Positions 15,780 through 23,914 of a DNA stretch of 40,015 bases are shown piece after piece. Location of the stretch: assembly GCF_000308375.1 (NCBI RefSeq), contig NZ_BAFQ01000207.1, positions 1-40,015 of the forward strand. Direction: 5' to 3'. This DNA comes from Nocardia aobensis NBRC 100429. GTDB lineage: Bacteria; Actinomycetota; Actinomycetes; Mycobacteriales; Mycobacteriaceae. Position numbers and translations under genes: made by a program. The notes under the pieces were generated by a model. The model saw nothing but the letters and a program-made list of their open reading frames with translations, was not told the DNA's origin and did no database searches. Each line of letters starts with the position of its first letter. Position 1 is the stretch's first letter.

Positions 15780-16616
15780 TCACCTGGCGGGCAGCCGGGT
15801 GGGCCAGGCTATGTGGTCGACCGAGAGCCATGGGGCGGTGGCTACGGCCGAGGTGGTCATTCCCGCGAAGTCGGCGATGTCGCGATGGAGGTGGGACTGG
15901 TCGACGAAACCGGTTTCTGCGGCGACCCGGGCGGGGCGGTGGCCGGCGGCGAGTCGGTGGGCCACGTGGTCGAACCGCACCAGCCGGGCGCTCTGTTTGG
16001 GCGTGATCCCGATCTGGGCGCGGAAGCGCGACCACAGCCGCTGACGGCTCCAGCCGACCTCGGCCGCCAGTGGTTCGATCCGGGCGCGGCCGCGGCTGTG
16101 CGACAGTCGGCGCCAGACGAATTCGACCTCCGGATCCACCTCGGGGCCGGTGGCCAGCCGCCGAGCGAGTGCGGCGTGCGCCATCGCGAAGCGCGTATCC
16201 CACGACCGCGCGGCACGCAGTCGCTCCTGGATTCGCGCGGCATCGCCACCCCACAGTTCGCCGAGCCCGACCACCATCCCGTTCAGTTCCGCACCCGCAC
16301 CGAGCACCGCGTGGGCGACCACCGGAGAGAGCCGGATCTGCAGGAGGTCGACAGCGCGGCCCGAACCCCGCAGCGCGCCGCGGGGCAGGCCGACCACGAG
16401 GGGGCCGTCCGTGCGCTGACCGCTCACACCGTCGACGACCAGCGCGTCACCGAAATCGACGAAAATCGTCAGCGCCGGATACGGGATCATCTGCAGACCG
16501 ACCGTTTCGCCGGCTCTTCCCCGGAACCCGGCCATACTCACGCCCGGCATGCCGCGCCCGGCCGGGACCGCGAGGTCCATCACGGCACCGGCCAGCACCA
16601 CCGGCTGCACAGGCAT
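15780..16616 (-). CDS. AraC family transcriptional regulator
   Basis: A 278-residue regulator. Residues 1-150 form a cupin-like sensor (YPALTIFVDFGDALVVDG) of the kind annotated DUF6597. The C-terminal 110 residues hold the two helix-turn-helix motifs of AraC proteins: IEPLAAEVGWSRQRLWSRFRAQIGITPKQSARLVRF and RVAAETGFVDQSHLHRDIADFAGMT. ATG 16616 is the first usable start. Upstream the frame stays open for about 78 codons without ATG, GTG or TTG, and that stretch encodes the tail of a different regulator (see 16660-16851). No clear target gene is adjacent; the DUF6585 gene downstream is possible. Confidence 0.9.
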   Translation of the reverse strand: MPVQPVVLAGAVMDLAVPAGRGMPGVSMAGFRGRAGETVGLQMIPYPALTIFVDFGDALVVDGVSGQRTDGPLVVGLPRGALRGSGRAVDLLQIRLSPVVAHAVLGAGAELNGMVVGLGELWGGDAARIQERLRAARSWDTRFAMAHAALARRLATGPEVDPEVEFVWRRLSHSRGRARIEPLAAEVGWSRQRLWSRFRAQIGITPKQSARLVRFDHVAHRLAAGHRPARVAAETGFVDQSHLHRDIADFAGMTTSAVATAPWLSVDHIAWPTRLPAR

Positions 16617-16659
16617 GCCGCCATGGTACGAGCGATTCGTACGAGCGGCCGGATGTGGC

Positions 16660-16851
16660 GAATTCAGTTCGGGCGGTACCGCTCGCAGGTGGAAGCGTTC
16701 GCCTTGGGGGCCGAGGATGCTGAGGAATTCGACCGCGCGGGTGTCGGCGTTGCCGAACCGGTGCGGGAGGTGAGTGTCGAACTCGGCGACCTCGCCGTGG
16801 GCGGAAAACGCGTTATCGCTGCGGGCGGCCTCCGCGTTTACACGCCGCGGT
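16660..16851 (-). pseudogene. Relic of an XRE-cupin regulator (C-terminal fragment)
   Basis: On the minus strand, 16680-16808 encodes VAEFDTHLPHRFGNADTR-AVEFLSILGPQGERFHLRA, plainly homologous to the C-terminus of the intact regulator at 23246-23836 (AAEFDTRVPHWFGPADER-SVEFLSLFGKQGERAHVRA). No start codon or helix-turn-helix part precedes it; a stop lies at 16852-16854. There is no stop before the AraC ATG, so the relic reads through in frame into that gene. It looks like the remnant left when a deletion removed the 5' part of an XRE-cupin gene. Confidence 0.75.
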
Positions 16852-16975
16852 TCAGATCACAGAACTGTTCCGGCTGGTAACGCTCGCCATGCGGTTCCCG
16901 ACACCTCTCGTGACACACACGGCCCGTCGGGGGGCCTGTCCCGCTTTCTTGTCGGACCGAATTGGGGATCAGGAC

Positions 16976-18661
16976 ATGGCTCTTCGCGAGTTCATCAAAC
17001 GGCACCGCATCGCCTCTGCGGCCGCCGGACCAGCAGTTTTGGGGGTGGCGGCCATTGTCGCGGCCTCGTGGGGCCTGATGGCGACGCCCGAGACCCGCGA
17101 TACGCGGCTCACCTCGTCGGTCACCGAATGTCATGACATGGTGACCATCTCGGTGGCCGGACGCAACGACAGCCCGGACCCGAACAAGACCGCCATGCTG
17201 GTCGACGCGAACGGCAACGCGCTGCCCGCGGCGCTGTCGGGTGACTACAGCAGCCACTGGGTCGATCCGGTGGTCAACGCACCCGCCGACAAGGTGGATC
17301 CGGGTTCCTACGCCGCGGTGTACATCGCCTATCCGGCGAATATGAGCACCTACGAGCAGGCCGTCGACACCGGTGTGGCCAATGCCGAGAAGGTCATGCA
17401 CGACATCGCGCAGGCCTGCCCCGACACCAAATTCTCCATCGTCGGTTACAGCGAAGGCGCCGACGTCGCGCGCCGCGTGGCCATGGGCATCGGTCACGAC
17501 GAGCCCGGCGCCGACGGCAAATACGATGTCGTCGACCCGAAAAACGTTCTGGGCGTAGTGATTCTGGCCGATGCCGGCCGGACCGCGGGCGACGGCCCCT
17601 TCCCCGGCGCCAAGGATCCGAATCATCCCGACGGCTTCGGTCAGAACTACCAGAACGGCAACAAGCCGATCTCCGGACAGGGCGCGCTGCCGGATCAGGC
17701 GGGCGACTTCGGCGCGCTGAACGGCAAGGTTGCCTCGTTCTGCTCCGAGGGCGACCTCACTTGCGCTGCGCCGCAGAACATTTCGCTGCTGCAGCTGGCC
17801 GCTAACGTGGGCCGGCAATTGAACGTCGACAACCTGCAGAACGAGGGGTTGACGCCCGCGACAGGTCAGGACGTGGCGGTCACGCTCGGCCGGATCGCGA
17901 TGAACGCCTTCTCCTACATCGCGTCGCAGCCGAATTGGATGGCCAGTAACGAGACCTTCCTGCAGGTACTGCTGAAGGTGTCCGAACCGGGCTACAAGCC
18001 GGGCGATAATCCGCCCGCACCCACTCCGGCACAGTCGATTTCGACCGAGCAGATGGCGCCGCTGGCATATCTGCCGCAGAAGGTTCTCAACGAGATCATC
18101 GGCCTGATCGTCACCAACCAGAACACGATCCCGGTGATCATGAGTGATCCGTACCAGCTGACCCTCGGCCCCAACGGCACCGGCCACCACTTCGATTACT
18201 GGCGCGACTCCGACGCCGCGAACGGCAAGCCGATGAGTTCGGCCGAATACGCGGCGGCGTGGCTCACCCACTTGGCGCAGCAGGCGCAGGCGGGTCAGCA
18301 GATCGACACCAAGTCGCAGCCGACCCAGGCCGACGTCCAGGCGGCGTACAAGACCGTCCAGGACAGCAAGGCGGCCGACACCAAGGCGGCCACCACGACG
18401 AGTCCCGCCGCCACCACCACACAGCCGGCGCCGACAACCGCGACGCCGACGACCACCGGCACGGCGCCGACCACCACGACGCCGGCCCCGCCCACCACGA
18501 CCACGACCGTCGCACCGGCCGAACCGCCGGCTCGCACCCAGGTCGCGGCTCCGGTCGAGACCACGGCACCGCCCACCACCCAGCCGACGACCACCCAGCC
18601 GACGACGACGCAGCCGACCACCACCACGTCGGCGGCACCGACCACGACGGCCACGAAGTAG
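16976..18661 (+). CDS. Secreted cutinase-family alpha/beta hydrolase with Thr/Pro-rich tail
   Basis: A 561-residue serine esterase. Residues about 12-35 form an uncleaved-signal-like membrane segment. The catalytic Ser is Ser159 in GYSEG, the Asp is in CSEGDLTC (the cutinase C-x-x-G-D-x-x-C motif) and the likely His in TGHHFDYW. It is much longer than a typical cutinase (about 200 residues), with an extended region after the catalytic core and a Thr/Pro/Ala-rich tail of about 100 residues. The tail includes three 15-bp repeats at 18575-18619 coding TTQPT, typical of wall-spanning segments. ATG 16976 follows GGGGATCAGG; GTG/ATG codons back to 16889 would add a non-signal-like leader. Probably a lipid or polyester esterase at the cell surface. 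Confidence 0.85.
   Translation: MALREFIKRHRIASAAAGPAVLGVAAIVAASWGLMATPETRDTRLTSSVTECHDMVTISVAGRNDSPDPNKTAMLVDANGNALPAALSGDYSSHWVDPVVNAPADKVDPGSYAAVYIAYPANMSTYEQAVDTGVANAEKVMHDIAQACPDTKFSIVGYSEGADVARRVAMGIGHDEPGADGKYDVVDPKNVLGVVILADAGRTAGDGPFPGAKDPNHPDGFGQNYQNGNKPISGQGALPDQAGDFGALNGKVASFCSEGDLTCAAPQNISLLQLAANVGRQLNVDNLQNEGLTPATGQDVAVTLGRIAMNAFSYIASQPNWMASNETFLQVLLKVSEPGYKPGDNPPAPTPAQSISTEQMAPLAYLPQKVLNEIIGLIVTNQNTIPVIMSDPYQLTLGPNGTGHHFDYWRDSDAANGKPMSSAEYAAAWLTHLAQQAQAGQQIDTKSQPTQADVQAAYKTVQDSKAADTKAATTTSPAATTTQPAPTTATPTTTGTAPTTTTPAPPTTTTTVAPAEPPARTQVAAPVETTAPPTTQPTTTQPTTTQPTTTTSAAPTTTATK
18575..18619 (+). repeat. Three 15-bp tandem repeats in the hydrolase tail
   Basis: Units 18575-18589 and 18590-18604 are identical (ACCACCCAGCCGACG) and 18605-18619 differs slightly. 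Each codes TTQPT. Copy number may vary between strains by slippage. Confidence 0.8.
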
Positions 18662-18700
18662 ACGACCGTGGCGGTAGTCGGTCACCGCAGGTGAGCCGGT

Positions 18701-18734
18701 AACGGCCGGGCCCGTAGCCACGGGCCCGGCCGTT
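18701..18734. terminator. Bidirectional terminator between convergent genes
   Basis: A perfect 15-bp GC-rich stem (18701-18715 with 18720-18734) with a 4-nt AGCC loop. It lies between the stop of the plus-strand hydrolase gene (18661) and the stop of the minus-strand gene (18735), so it can serve both. Confidence 0.85.
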
Positions 18735-19754
18735 TCAGTTGGCCGCTCGCTCGGTGCGGATCGCGGCCGCGGTCAGTTCGACGGATCGGACCCGGTCGGC
18801 GATATCGGTGGCGTGGTGGACGAGGATCAGCTCGTCGGCGCCGATCGAGGTGGCGAATTCATCGAGGTGGTCGCGTACTTCGTCCGGAGTGCCGGCGGCG
18901 GTGTAGCGCGTCATCGAGGCCAGCTGGGCACCGTTGGGCGAGGCGAGGAAAGCGTCGATCTCCTCGTCGGTGAAGGTTGCCGTGCCGGCGCCGCGGGAGA
19001 TCATCATGCGGGCGCGGGCCCGGTAGGAGACGGTCTTCTGCTCGATCGCCTCGTCGTGGGTCTCGGCGGCGAAGACGTTGATGCCGGCCATCACATACGG
19101 TTCGGCGAGCTGCTCGGAGGCCTGGAACTTCTCGCGATAGACCTCGACCGCCTGGTGGAGCGCATCCGGCGCGAAGTGCGAGGCGAAGGCGTACGGCAGG
19201 CCGAGATGCGCCGCGAGCTGTGCGCCGAACAGCGAGGAACCCAGAATGTAGAGCGGCACAATGCCTTCCGCGCGCGGCACCGCCTGCACACCGGGGATGC
19301 GCGACTGCCCGCTCAGATATCCCTGCAGTTCTAGGACGTCCTGCGGGAACGAGTCGGCCGAGTGCGGATCGCGGCGCAGGGCGAGCATCGTCTTCTGATC
19401 GCTGCCGGGGGCGCGGCCGAGGCCGAGATCGATACGGCCGGGGAACAGCGTTTCGAGGGTGCCGAACTGTTCGGCGATGACCAGCGGGGAATGGTTGGGC
19501 AGCATGATGCCGCCCGCGCCGAGCCGGATGGTCTCGGTGTGTTCGGCGACGTGGCCGATGAGCACACTGGTGGCGCTCGACGCGATGGAGCGCATGTTGT
19601 GATGTTCGGCGTACCAGACGCGCCGATATCCGCTGCGCTCGGCGGCCTGGGCGAGGGCGACGCTGTTGGCGAAGCTCTCGCGTGCGGTCGCGCCGGGGGC
19701 CACCGACGCCAGGTCGAGGATGGACAGGGCGGTGGGCACAGTCGCGGTAGGCAT
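18735..19754 (-). CDS. LLM-class flavin-dependent oxidoreductase (luciferase-like)
   Basis: A 339-residue TIM-barrel monooxygenase that uses reduced flavin. It starts TALSILDLASVAPG and has the segments AERSGYRRVWYAEHHNM, LGAGGIMLPNHSPLVIAEQFGTLETLFPGRIDLGLGRAPGSD and a C-terminal HHATDIADRVRSVEL. These are typical of the group 1 luciferase-like proteins such as YhbW. ATG 19754 begins the conserved part; the open frame upstream to 19856 runs over the ArsR gene. It lies 32 bp after the ArsR gene on the same strand, so the two form an operon probably autorepressed by the ArsR protein. Substrate unknown. Confidence 0.9.
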   Translation of the reverse strand: MPTATVPTALSILDLASVAPGATARESFANSVALAQAAERSGYRRVWYAEHHNMRSIASSATSVLIGHVAEHTETIRLGAGGIMLPNHSPLVIAEQFGTLETLFPGRIDLGLGRAPGSDQKTMLALRRDPHSADSFPQDVLELQGYLSGQSRIPGVQAVPRAEGIVPLYILGSSLFGAQLAAHLGLPYAFASHFAPDALHQAVEVYREKFQASEQLAEPYVMAGINVFAAETHDEAIEQKTVSYRARARMMISRGAGTATFTDEEIDAFLASPNGAQLASMTRYTAAGTPDEVRDHLDEFATSIGADELILVHHATDIADRVRSVELTAAAIRTERAAN

Positions 19755-19786
19755 GATCGCTGCCTTTCGTATTCGGAGTGCGTGGA

Positions 19787-20152
19787 TCAGAGCACGCGGT
19801 GTAGTCGGTCGGTGAAGTGCCGGATGCGGGCCTCGTCGCGGCGGTAGTAGGTCCACTGCCCGCGCCGGGTGGCGATGAGGAATCCCGCGCGCTGCAGTAC
19901 CGCCAGATGGGCCGAGATGGTCGAGGCCGACGTTCCGGCCCGCCGCTGGATCAGTCCGACACAGACGCCGAGTTCGGCCGAATCTCGGTCCAGCTCAGCG
20001 AAATTCGCGTGCGGCTCCTTGAGCCAGTGCAGGATCTGCAGCCGGGTCCGGTTGGCCAGGGCCTTGCATTCCTCGAGCATCTCGCATTCGGCCTCGTTCA
20101 GCTCGGCGAGGTCCTCCACGCGAACCGATCCGCTGTCACGCACATCCACCAT
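19787..20152 (-). CDS. ArsR family winged-helix regulator
   Basis: A 121-residue winged-helix protein with KALANRTRLQILHWLKEPHANFAEL, then QRRAGTSASTISAHLAVLQRAGFLIATRRGQWTYYRRDE (recognition helix and wing). No ELCVCDL-type metal site is visible; single cysteines occur at CEMLEEC and GVCVG. This points to an organic or redox signal rather than arsenic. It is the first gene of the operon with the luciferase-like monooxygenase. A palindrome lies 11 bp upstream of the start. Confidence 0.92.
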   Translation of the reverse strand: MVDVRDSGSVRVEDLAELNEAECEMLEECKALANRTRLQILHWLKEPHANFAELDRDSAELGVCVGLIQRRAGTSASTISAHLAVLQRAGFLIATRRGQWTYYRRDEARIRHFTDRLHRVL

Positions 20153-20160
20153 CCTTCGGC

Positions 20161-20180
20161 ATTTCGCTAATTAACGAATT
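20161..20180. promoter_or_regulatory. Candidate ArsR operator
   Basis: The core TTCGCTAA/TTAACGAA (20163-20178) is an inverted repeat with 14 of 16 positions symmetric, in an AT-rich pocket just upstream of the ArsR start. Position and symmetry fit autorepression. Confidence 0.6.
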
Positions 20181-20211
20181 TAGGCGCCGAAGCGCGGCGC
20201 GGCACTGTGGC

Positions 20212-20257
20212 GCTGGTCACTCGGAGCGCTGATCACTCGGAGCGCTGGTCACCCCTG
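20212..20257. repeat. 16-bp tandem repeat, 2.9 copies, across the MFS stop codon
   Basis: GCTGGTCACTCGGAGC (20212-20227), GCTGATCACTCGGAGC (20228-20243), then a partial copy GCTGGTCACCCCTG-type. The third copy overlaps the stop of the MFS gene (20249-20251). Confidence 0.7.
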
Positions 20258-21517
20258 TCGCAGCGGCTCCGGTGCCGTCGGCGACTGCGACGGTTCCGCC
20301 GCCCTGTCCGCGTCGTCGTATCCGCCTCGGAACAGCAGCAGCGGCGTGGCCAGCAACAACACGCCCGCCACGGCGAGTGCGGTGCGGGGGCCCGTGAGTT
20401 GGGCCAGCACGCCCCAGAGCGCGGTGAGTATCGCGGTGGTGGCCTTACCGGTGATCGACCACGCGGTCAGCACGCGTGCGACCGATCCCGATTCGGTGTG
20501 CCGCAGGCGGGAGGTGGCCATCACCGGGTTGAAGATTCCGATGCTCGCGATGAGGCCGGCCTCGACGACGATCACCAGCATCAGGCCCCCGAGCCCCGCG
20601 GTGATACCCGCCAATCCGATCGGCCAGCAGGCCCGCAGACTGCCCGCGACCAGGAGGATCCGGCGTTCCCCGTACCGCCGAACCAGTCGGGGCGACAGCC
20701 GGGAGCCGAGCAGGCCCGCCAGGCAGGGGATTCCGAACGCCAGCCCGTACTGCCAGGCGGGAAAACCGAGGCTGCCGAGCATCAGCACGGCCACGACCGG
20801 CGCGGTCGCCATGATCAGCCCGTTCACCGCGACCGAGTTGAGGAACAGCGGTCGCAGCACCGGATGGGTGAGCAGATAGCGCCAGCCCGCGAACAGATCG
20901 GCGGCGCGGGTGCGCGCGACCCTCCCGCGATCCGGCTGCGGTTCGCCGGCGCGGATCGAGCCGAGCGCCGCGGCGGACAGCAGATAACTGCACGCGTCCG
21001 CGAGGACGGTCGTGACCGGGCCGAACAGCCCGATCGCGGTGCCGCCCAGCGGCGGTCCCAATGCGGTCGCGGTCCACGTGGTCGATTCGAATGTGCCGTT
21101 GGCGACGAGCAGATCCTCTTGCGGGACAATATTTTTCAGGTAGGCGCCGCTCGCCGCGCGGAAGGCGATATCGGCCGCCGCCATCACGACGGAGACGATC
21201 AGCAGTTGCGCGTAACCGAGCACGCCGCACGCGAAGGCGACCGGAATACTCAGCATGGCAGCGAACCGCAGCAGATCCGTCGCGACCATCACCGGACGCT
21301 TCGGGCGGTACTCGACCCAGGGACCGAGCGGGACGGCGAGCACCACGCCGACCGCCAATCCGGCGGCGGCCAAGGCGGAGACCGCACCCGGTTCGGCATG
21401 CAGCACGCGTATCGCGATCAGCGGTAGGGCATCCAGGGCCAGGCAGGTGCCGAAGGTGCTCACCGCGTAGGCGGTCCAGAGCCGGGTGAACGAGGTGCCC
21501 AGCGAACGATTCGTCAT
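20249..21517 (-). CDS. MFS transporter
   Basis: A 422-residue major facilitator with about 12 hydrophobic helices. The beginning SLGTSFTRLWTAYAVSTFGTCLALDALPLIAIRV and the GAYLKNIVPQEDLLVANGTFES segment resemble the enterobactin/macrolide-exporter-like MFS_3 subgroup. The loop after helix 2 reads LGPWVEYRPKRPVM. ATG 21517 starts the conserved part; the open frame continues upstream as the shadow of the dehydrogenase gene. It is divergent from the KstD-like gene and shares with it an intergenic palindrome, so export and oxidation of related compounds may be co-controlled. Substrate unknown. Confidence 0.9.
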   Translation of the reverse strand: MTNRSLGTSFTRLWTAYAVSTFGTCLALDALPLIAIRVLHAEPGAVSALAAAGLAVGVVLAVPLGPWVEYRPKRPVMVATDLLRFAAMLSIPVAFACGVLGYAQLLIVSVVMAAADIAFRAASGAYLKNIVPQEDLLVANGTFESTTWTATALGPPLGGTAIGLFGPVTTVLADACSYLLSAAALGSIRAGEPQPDRGRVARTRAADLFAGWRYLLTHPVLRPLFLNSVAVNGLIMATAPVVAVLMLGSLGFPAWQYGLAFGIPCLAGLLGSRLSPRLVRRYGERRILLVAGSLRACWPIGLAGITAGLGGLMLVIVVEAGLIASIGIFNPVMATSRLRHTESGSVARVLTAWSITGKATTAILTALWGVLAQLTGPRTALAVAGVLLLATPLLLFRGGYDDADRAAEPSQSPTAPEPLRQG

Positions 21518-21554
21518 CGAGGTGATCGAAGCAATCGGTCCGGGCGCCGCGCAA

Positions 21555-21590
21555 ACAACCGACACGCACTTCGCCACAACCGCCGGTTGT
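21555..21590. promoter_or_regulatory. Palindrome ACAACC-GCC-GGTTGT with an extra half-site
   Basis: A perfect 6-bp inverted repeat (21576-21581 and 21585-21590) with a 3-bp spacer lies between the divergent MFS and KstD-like genes. A further ACAACC at 21555-21560 is exactly 21 bp from the first arm, two helical turns. No regulator gene is adjacent, so the binding protein would be encoded elsewhere. Confidence 0.5.
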
Positions 21591-21706
21591 ATCGCGGTGG
21601 CACGGATCGGCGGCTGTGACCACGACGTTCCTGCCCATCGGGATCTTCGGTGACGCGTGGGCGCCGAACGCTTACCGTGAGCACAGACGAGTGCTGGGAG
21701 TGTGCG

Positions 21707-23242
21707 GTGACGGACTGGAACGAAGAAGTCGATGTACTGGTCGCGGGTTCGGGTGGCGGTTTGGCCGGCGCCTATACCGCGGCGCGGGAAGGACTTTCGG
21801 TGGCCGTGGTGGAGGCGACCGAGAAATTCGGCGGCACCACCTCGTATTCCGGCGGCGGCGGAGTGTGGTTTCCGTGCAATCCGGTGCTGCAACGGGCCGG
21901 GGTGGACGACACCTTCGAGGACGCGCTCACCTATTTCCGCGCGGTCGTGGGCGATCGGACGCCGGCCGACCTGCAGGAGACCTATATCCACAACGGCGCC
22001 CGGGTGATCGAATACCTGGAGAGCGACGACAGTTTCGAATTCCAGATGTTCCCGTGGCCGGATTATTTCGGGGCGGCGCCCAAGGCTCGCACCGACGGTA
22101 AGCGGCATATCGTTCCCGCACCGCTGCCCGCCGCGACTCTCGGGGACCTCGCCACCGCCGTGCGCGGCCCGCTGGGCACCGACCGGCTGGGCGAGCCGCA
22201 GCCGAAATATCTGATCGGCGGCCGCGCCCTGGTCGGGCGGTTCCTGCTGGCGCTGTCGAAGTTTCCCGACGTCTCGTTGCAGCTGAACACTCCCCTCGTC
22301 GAACTGGTCACCGAGGACGGCGCGGTGGTCGGCGCGATCGTGGAACGCGAGGGCACGCGGGTCGCGATCCGGGCCCGCAAGGGAGTTCTGCTGGCGGCCG
22401 GCGGTTTCGAAGGCAACGACGACCTGCGCCGGCGCTTCGGCGTCCCCGGCGAGGCTCGCGACACCATGGGGCCCTGGGGAAATCAGGGCAAGGCGCACGA
22501 GGCCGGGATGGCGGTCGGCGCCGATACCGATCTGATGGATCAGGCGTGGTGGTCGCCGGGAATGATCCATCCCGACGGCCGTGCGGCCTTCGCGCTGTGG
22601 TTCACCGGGGGCATTTTCGTCGACGGGGCGGGGCAGCGTTTCGTCAACGAATCCGCGCCCTACGACCGGCTGGGCCGCGACATCATCACGCGCCTGGACG
22701 AGGGTGCGATGACGCTCCCGTTCTGGATGATCTACGACGACAGTGCCGGCCCGGTACCACCGGTGCAGGCCAGCAACGTCCCGATGGTCGACCACGAGGA
22801 GTACGTGCGCGCGGGGCTGCGGCACAGTGCGGCGACCCTGGACGAACTCGCCGAGAAGATCGGCATTCCGGCGCAGGCGCTGGTCGAGACCGTGGACCGG
22901 TTCAACGCCTTCGCCGACCGCGGCGTCGACGAGGATTTCGGCCGCGGCGACGAGGCCTACGACCGCGCCTTCTCGGAGGGCAAATCACCGCTGGTGCCGA
23001 TTCGGAAGGGACCTTTCCACGCCGCGGCCTTCGGCATCTCCGATCTGGGCACCAAGGGCGGACTGCGCACCGATACGGCCGCGCGGGTGCTGAACGAATC
23101 CGGCACGCCGATTCCCGGGCTGTACGCCGCGGGCAACACGATGGCCGCGGTGAGCGGGACCGTCTATCCCGGCGGCGGCAATCCGATCGGAGCGTCGGTG
23201 CTGTTCAGCCATCTGGCCGCGCTGGATATGGCCGGACGCTGA
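21707..23242 (+). CDS. KstD-like FAD-dependent dehydrogenase
   Basis: A 511-residue flavoprotein of the 3-ketosteroid delta1-dehydrogenase/fumarate reductase family. N-terminal FAD site: VDVLVAGSGGGLAGAYTAAREG and TEKFGGTTSYSGGGVWFP. The C-terminal FAD-capping segment is GLYAAGNTMAAVSGTVYPGGGNPIGAS, equivalent to the YPGxG motif whose Tyr is catalytic in KstD. True KstDs usually read TYPGPGATIGP, so the steroid assignment is likely but not certain. GTG 21707 follows GGGAG and starts just before the FAD motif; GTG 21677 and an open frame to 21650 are alternatives. Divergent from an MFS transporter. Confidence 0.85.
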   Translation: MTDWNEEVDVLVAGSGGGLAGAYTAAREGLSVAVVEATEKFGGTTSYSGGGGVWFPCNPVLQRAGVDDTFEDALTYFRAVVGDRTPADLQETYIHNGARVIEYLESDDSFEFQMFPWPDYFGAAPKARTDGKRHIVPAPLPAATLGDLATAVRGPLGTDRLGEPQPKYLIGGRALVGRFLLALSKFPDVSLQLNTPLVELVTEDGAVVGAIVEREGTRVAIRARKGVLLAAGGFEGNDDLRRRFGVPGEARDTMGPWGNQGKAHEAGMAVGADTDLMDQAWWSPGMIHPDGRAAFALWFTGGIFVDGAGQRFVNESAPYDRLGRDIITRLDEGAMTLPFWMIYDDSAGPVPPVQASNVPMVDHEEYVRAGLRHSAATLDELAEKIGIPAQALVETVDRFNAFADRGVDEDFGRGDEAYDRAFSEGKSPLVPIRKGPFHAAAFGISDLGTKGGLRTDTAARVLNESGTPIPGLYAAGNTMAAVSGTVYPGGGNPIGASVLFSHLAALDMAGR

Positions 23243-23245
23243 CCG

Positions 23246-23836
23246 TCAGTCTCCGCTGGTTGCGGGGCGGGCCCGCACATGGGCGCGCTCGCCCTGTTTG
23301 CCGAAGAGACTGAGGAATTCGACGGACCGTTCGTCGGCCGGGCCGAACCAGTGCGGGACCCGGGTGTCGAATTCGGCCGCCTCACCGGGAGACAGCACCA
23401 GGTCGTGTTCGCCGAGGATCAGGCGGAGGCGGCCGTTGAGGACGTACAGCCACTCGTAGCCCTCGTGGGTCTGCGGATCGGGTTCACCGCGGCGGTTCTC
23501 GGGGTGGATCACCATCTTGTAGGCCTGAATGCCGCCCGCGCGCCGGGTCAGCGGCAGCATGGTCATACCGTGCCGGGTGATCGGCCGCAGATGGATGCGC
23601 GGATCGCCGGTGGGTGGGGCGTCGACGAGTTCGTCGAGGGTGACGCCGTGCGCGCGGGCCAGCGGCAGCAGCAGTTCGAGGGTCGGCTTGCGGGCACCCG
23701 ATTCCAGCCGGGACAGGGTGCTCACCGAGATGCCGGTCGTCGCGGACAGATCGGCGAGCGTGGTCTGGCGTTGGTGTCGCAGCGCGCGCAGCCGTGGGCC
23801 CACGGCGTCGAGCGCGCGGTCCAGGTGGTCGTCCAT
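23246..23836 (-). CDS. XRE family regulator with C-terminal cupin
   Basis: A 196-residue regulator. Residues about 10-70 are the XRE helix-turn-helix (RLRALRHQRQTTLADLSATTGISVSTLSRLESGARKP). Residues about 100-185 are a cupin_2 sensor (HEGYEWLYVLNGRLRLILGEHDLVLSPGEAAEFDTRVPHWFG), with His positions suited to metal or ligand binding. Start ATG 23836. It converges with the KstD-like gene (3 bp between stops) and is divergent from the thioredoxin-reductase-like gene, its most likely target. Two identical direct repeats lie in the intergenic region. A fragment of a second gene of this family survives at 16660-16851. Confidence 0.92.
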   Translation of the reverse strand: MDDHLDRALDAVGPRLRALRHQRQTTLADLSATTGISVSTLSRLESGARKPTLELLLPLARAHGVTLDELVDAPPTGDPRIHLRPITRHGMTMLPLTRRAGGIQAYKMVIHPENRRGEPDPQTHEGYEWLYVLNGRLRLILGEHDLVLSPGEAAEFDTRVPHWFGPADERSVEFLSLFGKQGERAHVRARPATSGD

Positions 23837-23843
23837 GACCCCA

Positions 23844-23872
23844 GTTTGCCATTTCAGCAACGATGTTTGCCA
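23844..23872. promoter_or_regulatory. Direct repeats GTTTGCCA, 21 bp apart (candidate XRE-cupin operator)
   Basis: GTTTGCCA occurs at 23844-23851 and 23865-23872, exactly two helical turns apart, directly upstream of the XRE start in the 78-bp divergent gap. The spacing would place two regulator heads on the same DNA face. Confidence 0.55.
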
Positions 23873-23914
23873 GATTTCCGGTCTGTCGGGCACGGTGGAC
23901 GCCAGGAGGTGGTC

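Noticed and set aside
18575..18619. Short tandem repeats considered as a CRISPR-like array
   Set aside because: Units are 15 bp, contiguous without spacers and in frame within a coding tail.
16838..18721. Long minus-strand open frame of 627 codons rich in Gly and Arg
   Set aside because: It is the antisense shadow of the cutinase-family gene; its low-complexity GR composition comes from the Thr/Pro-rich tail on the other strand.
21518..22825. Upstream extension of the MFS frame on the minus strand
   Set aside because: Antisense to the KstD-like gene and without transporter-like sequence; the MFS protein begins at 21517.
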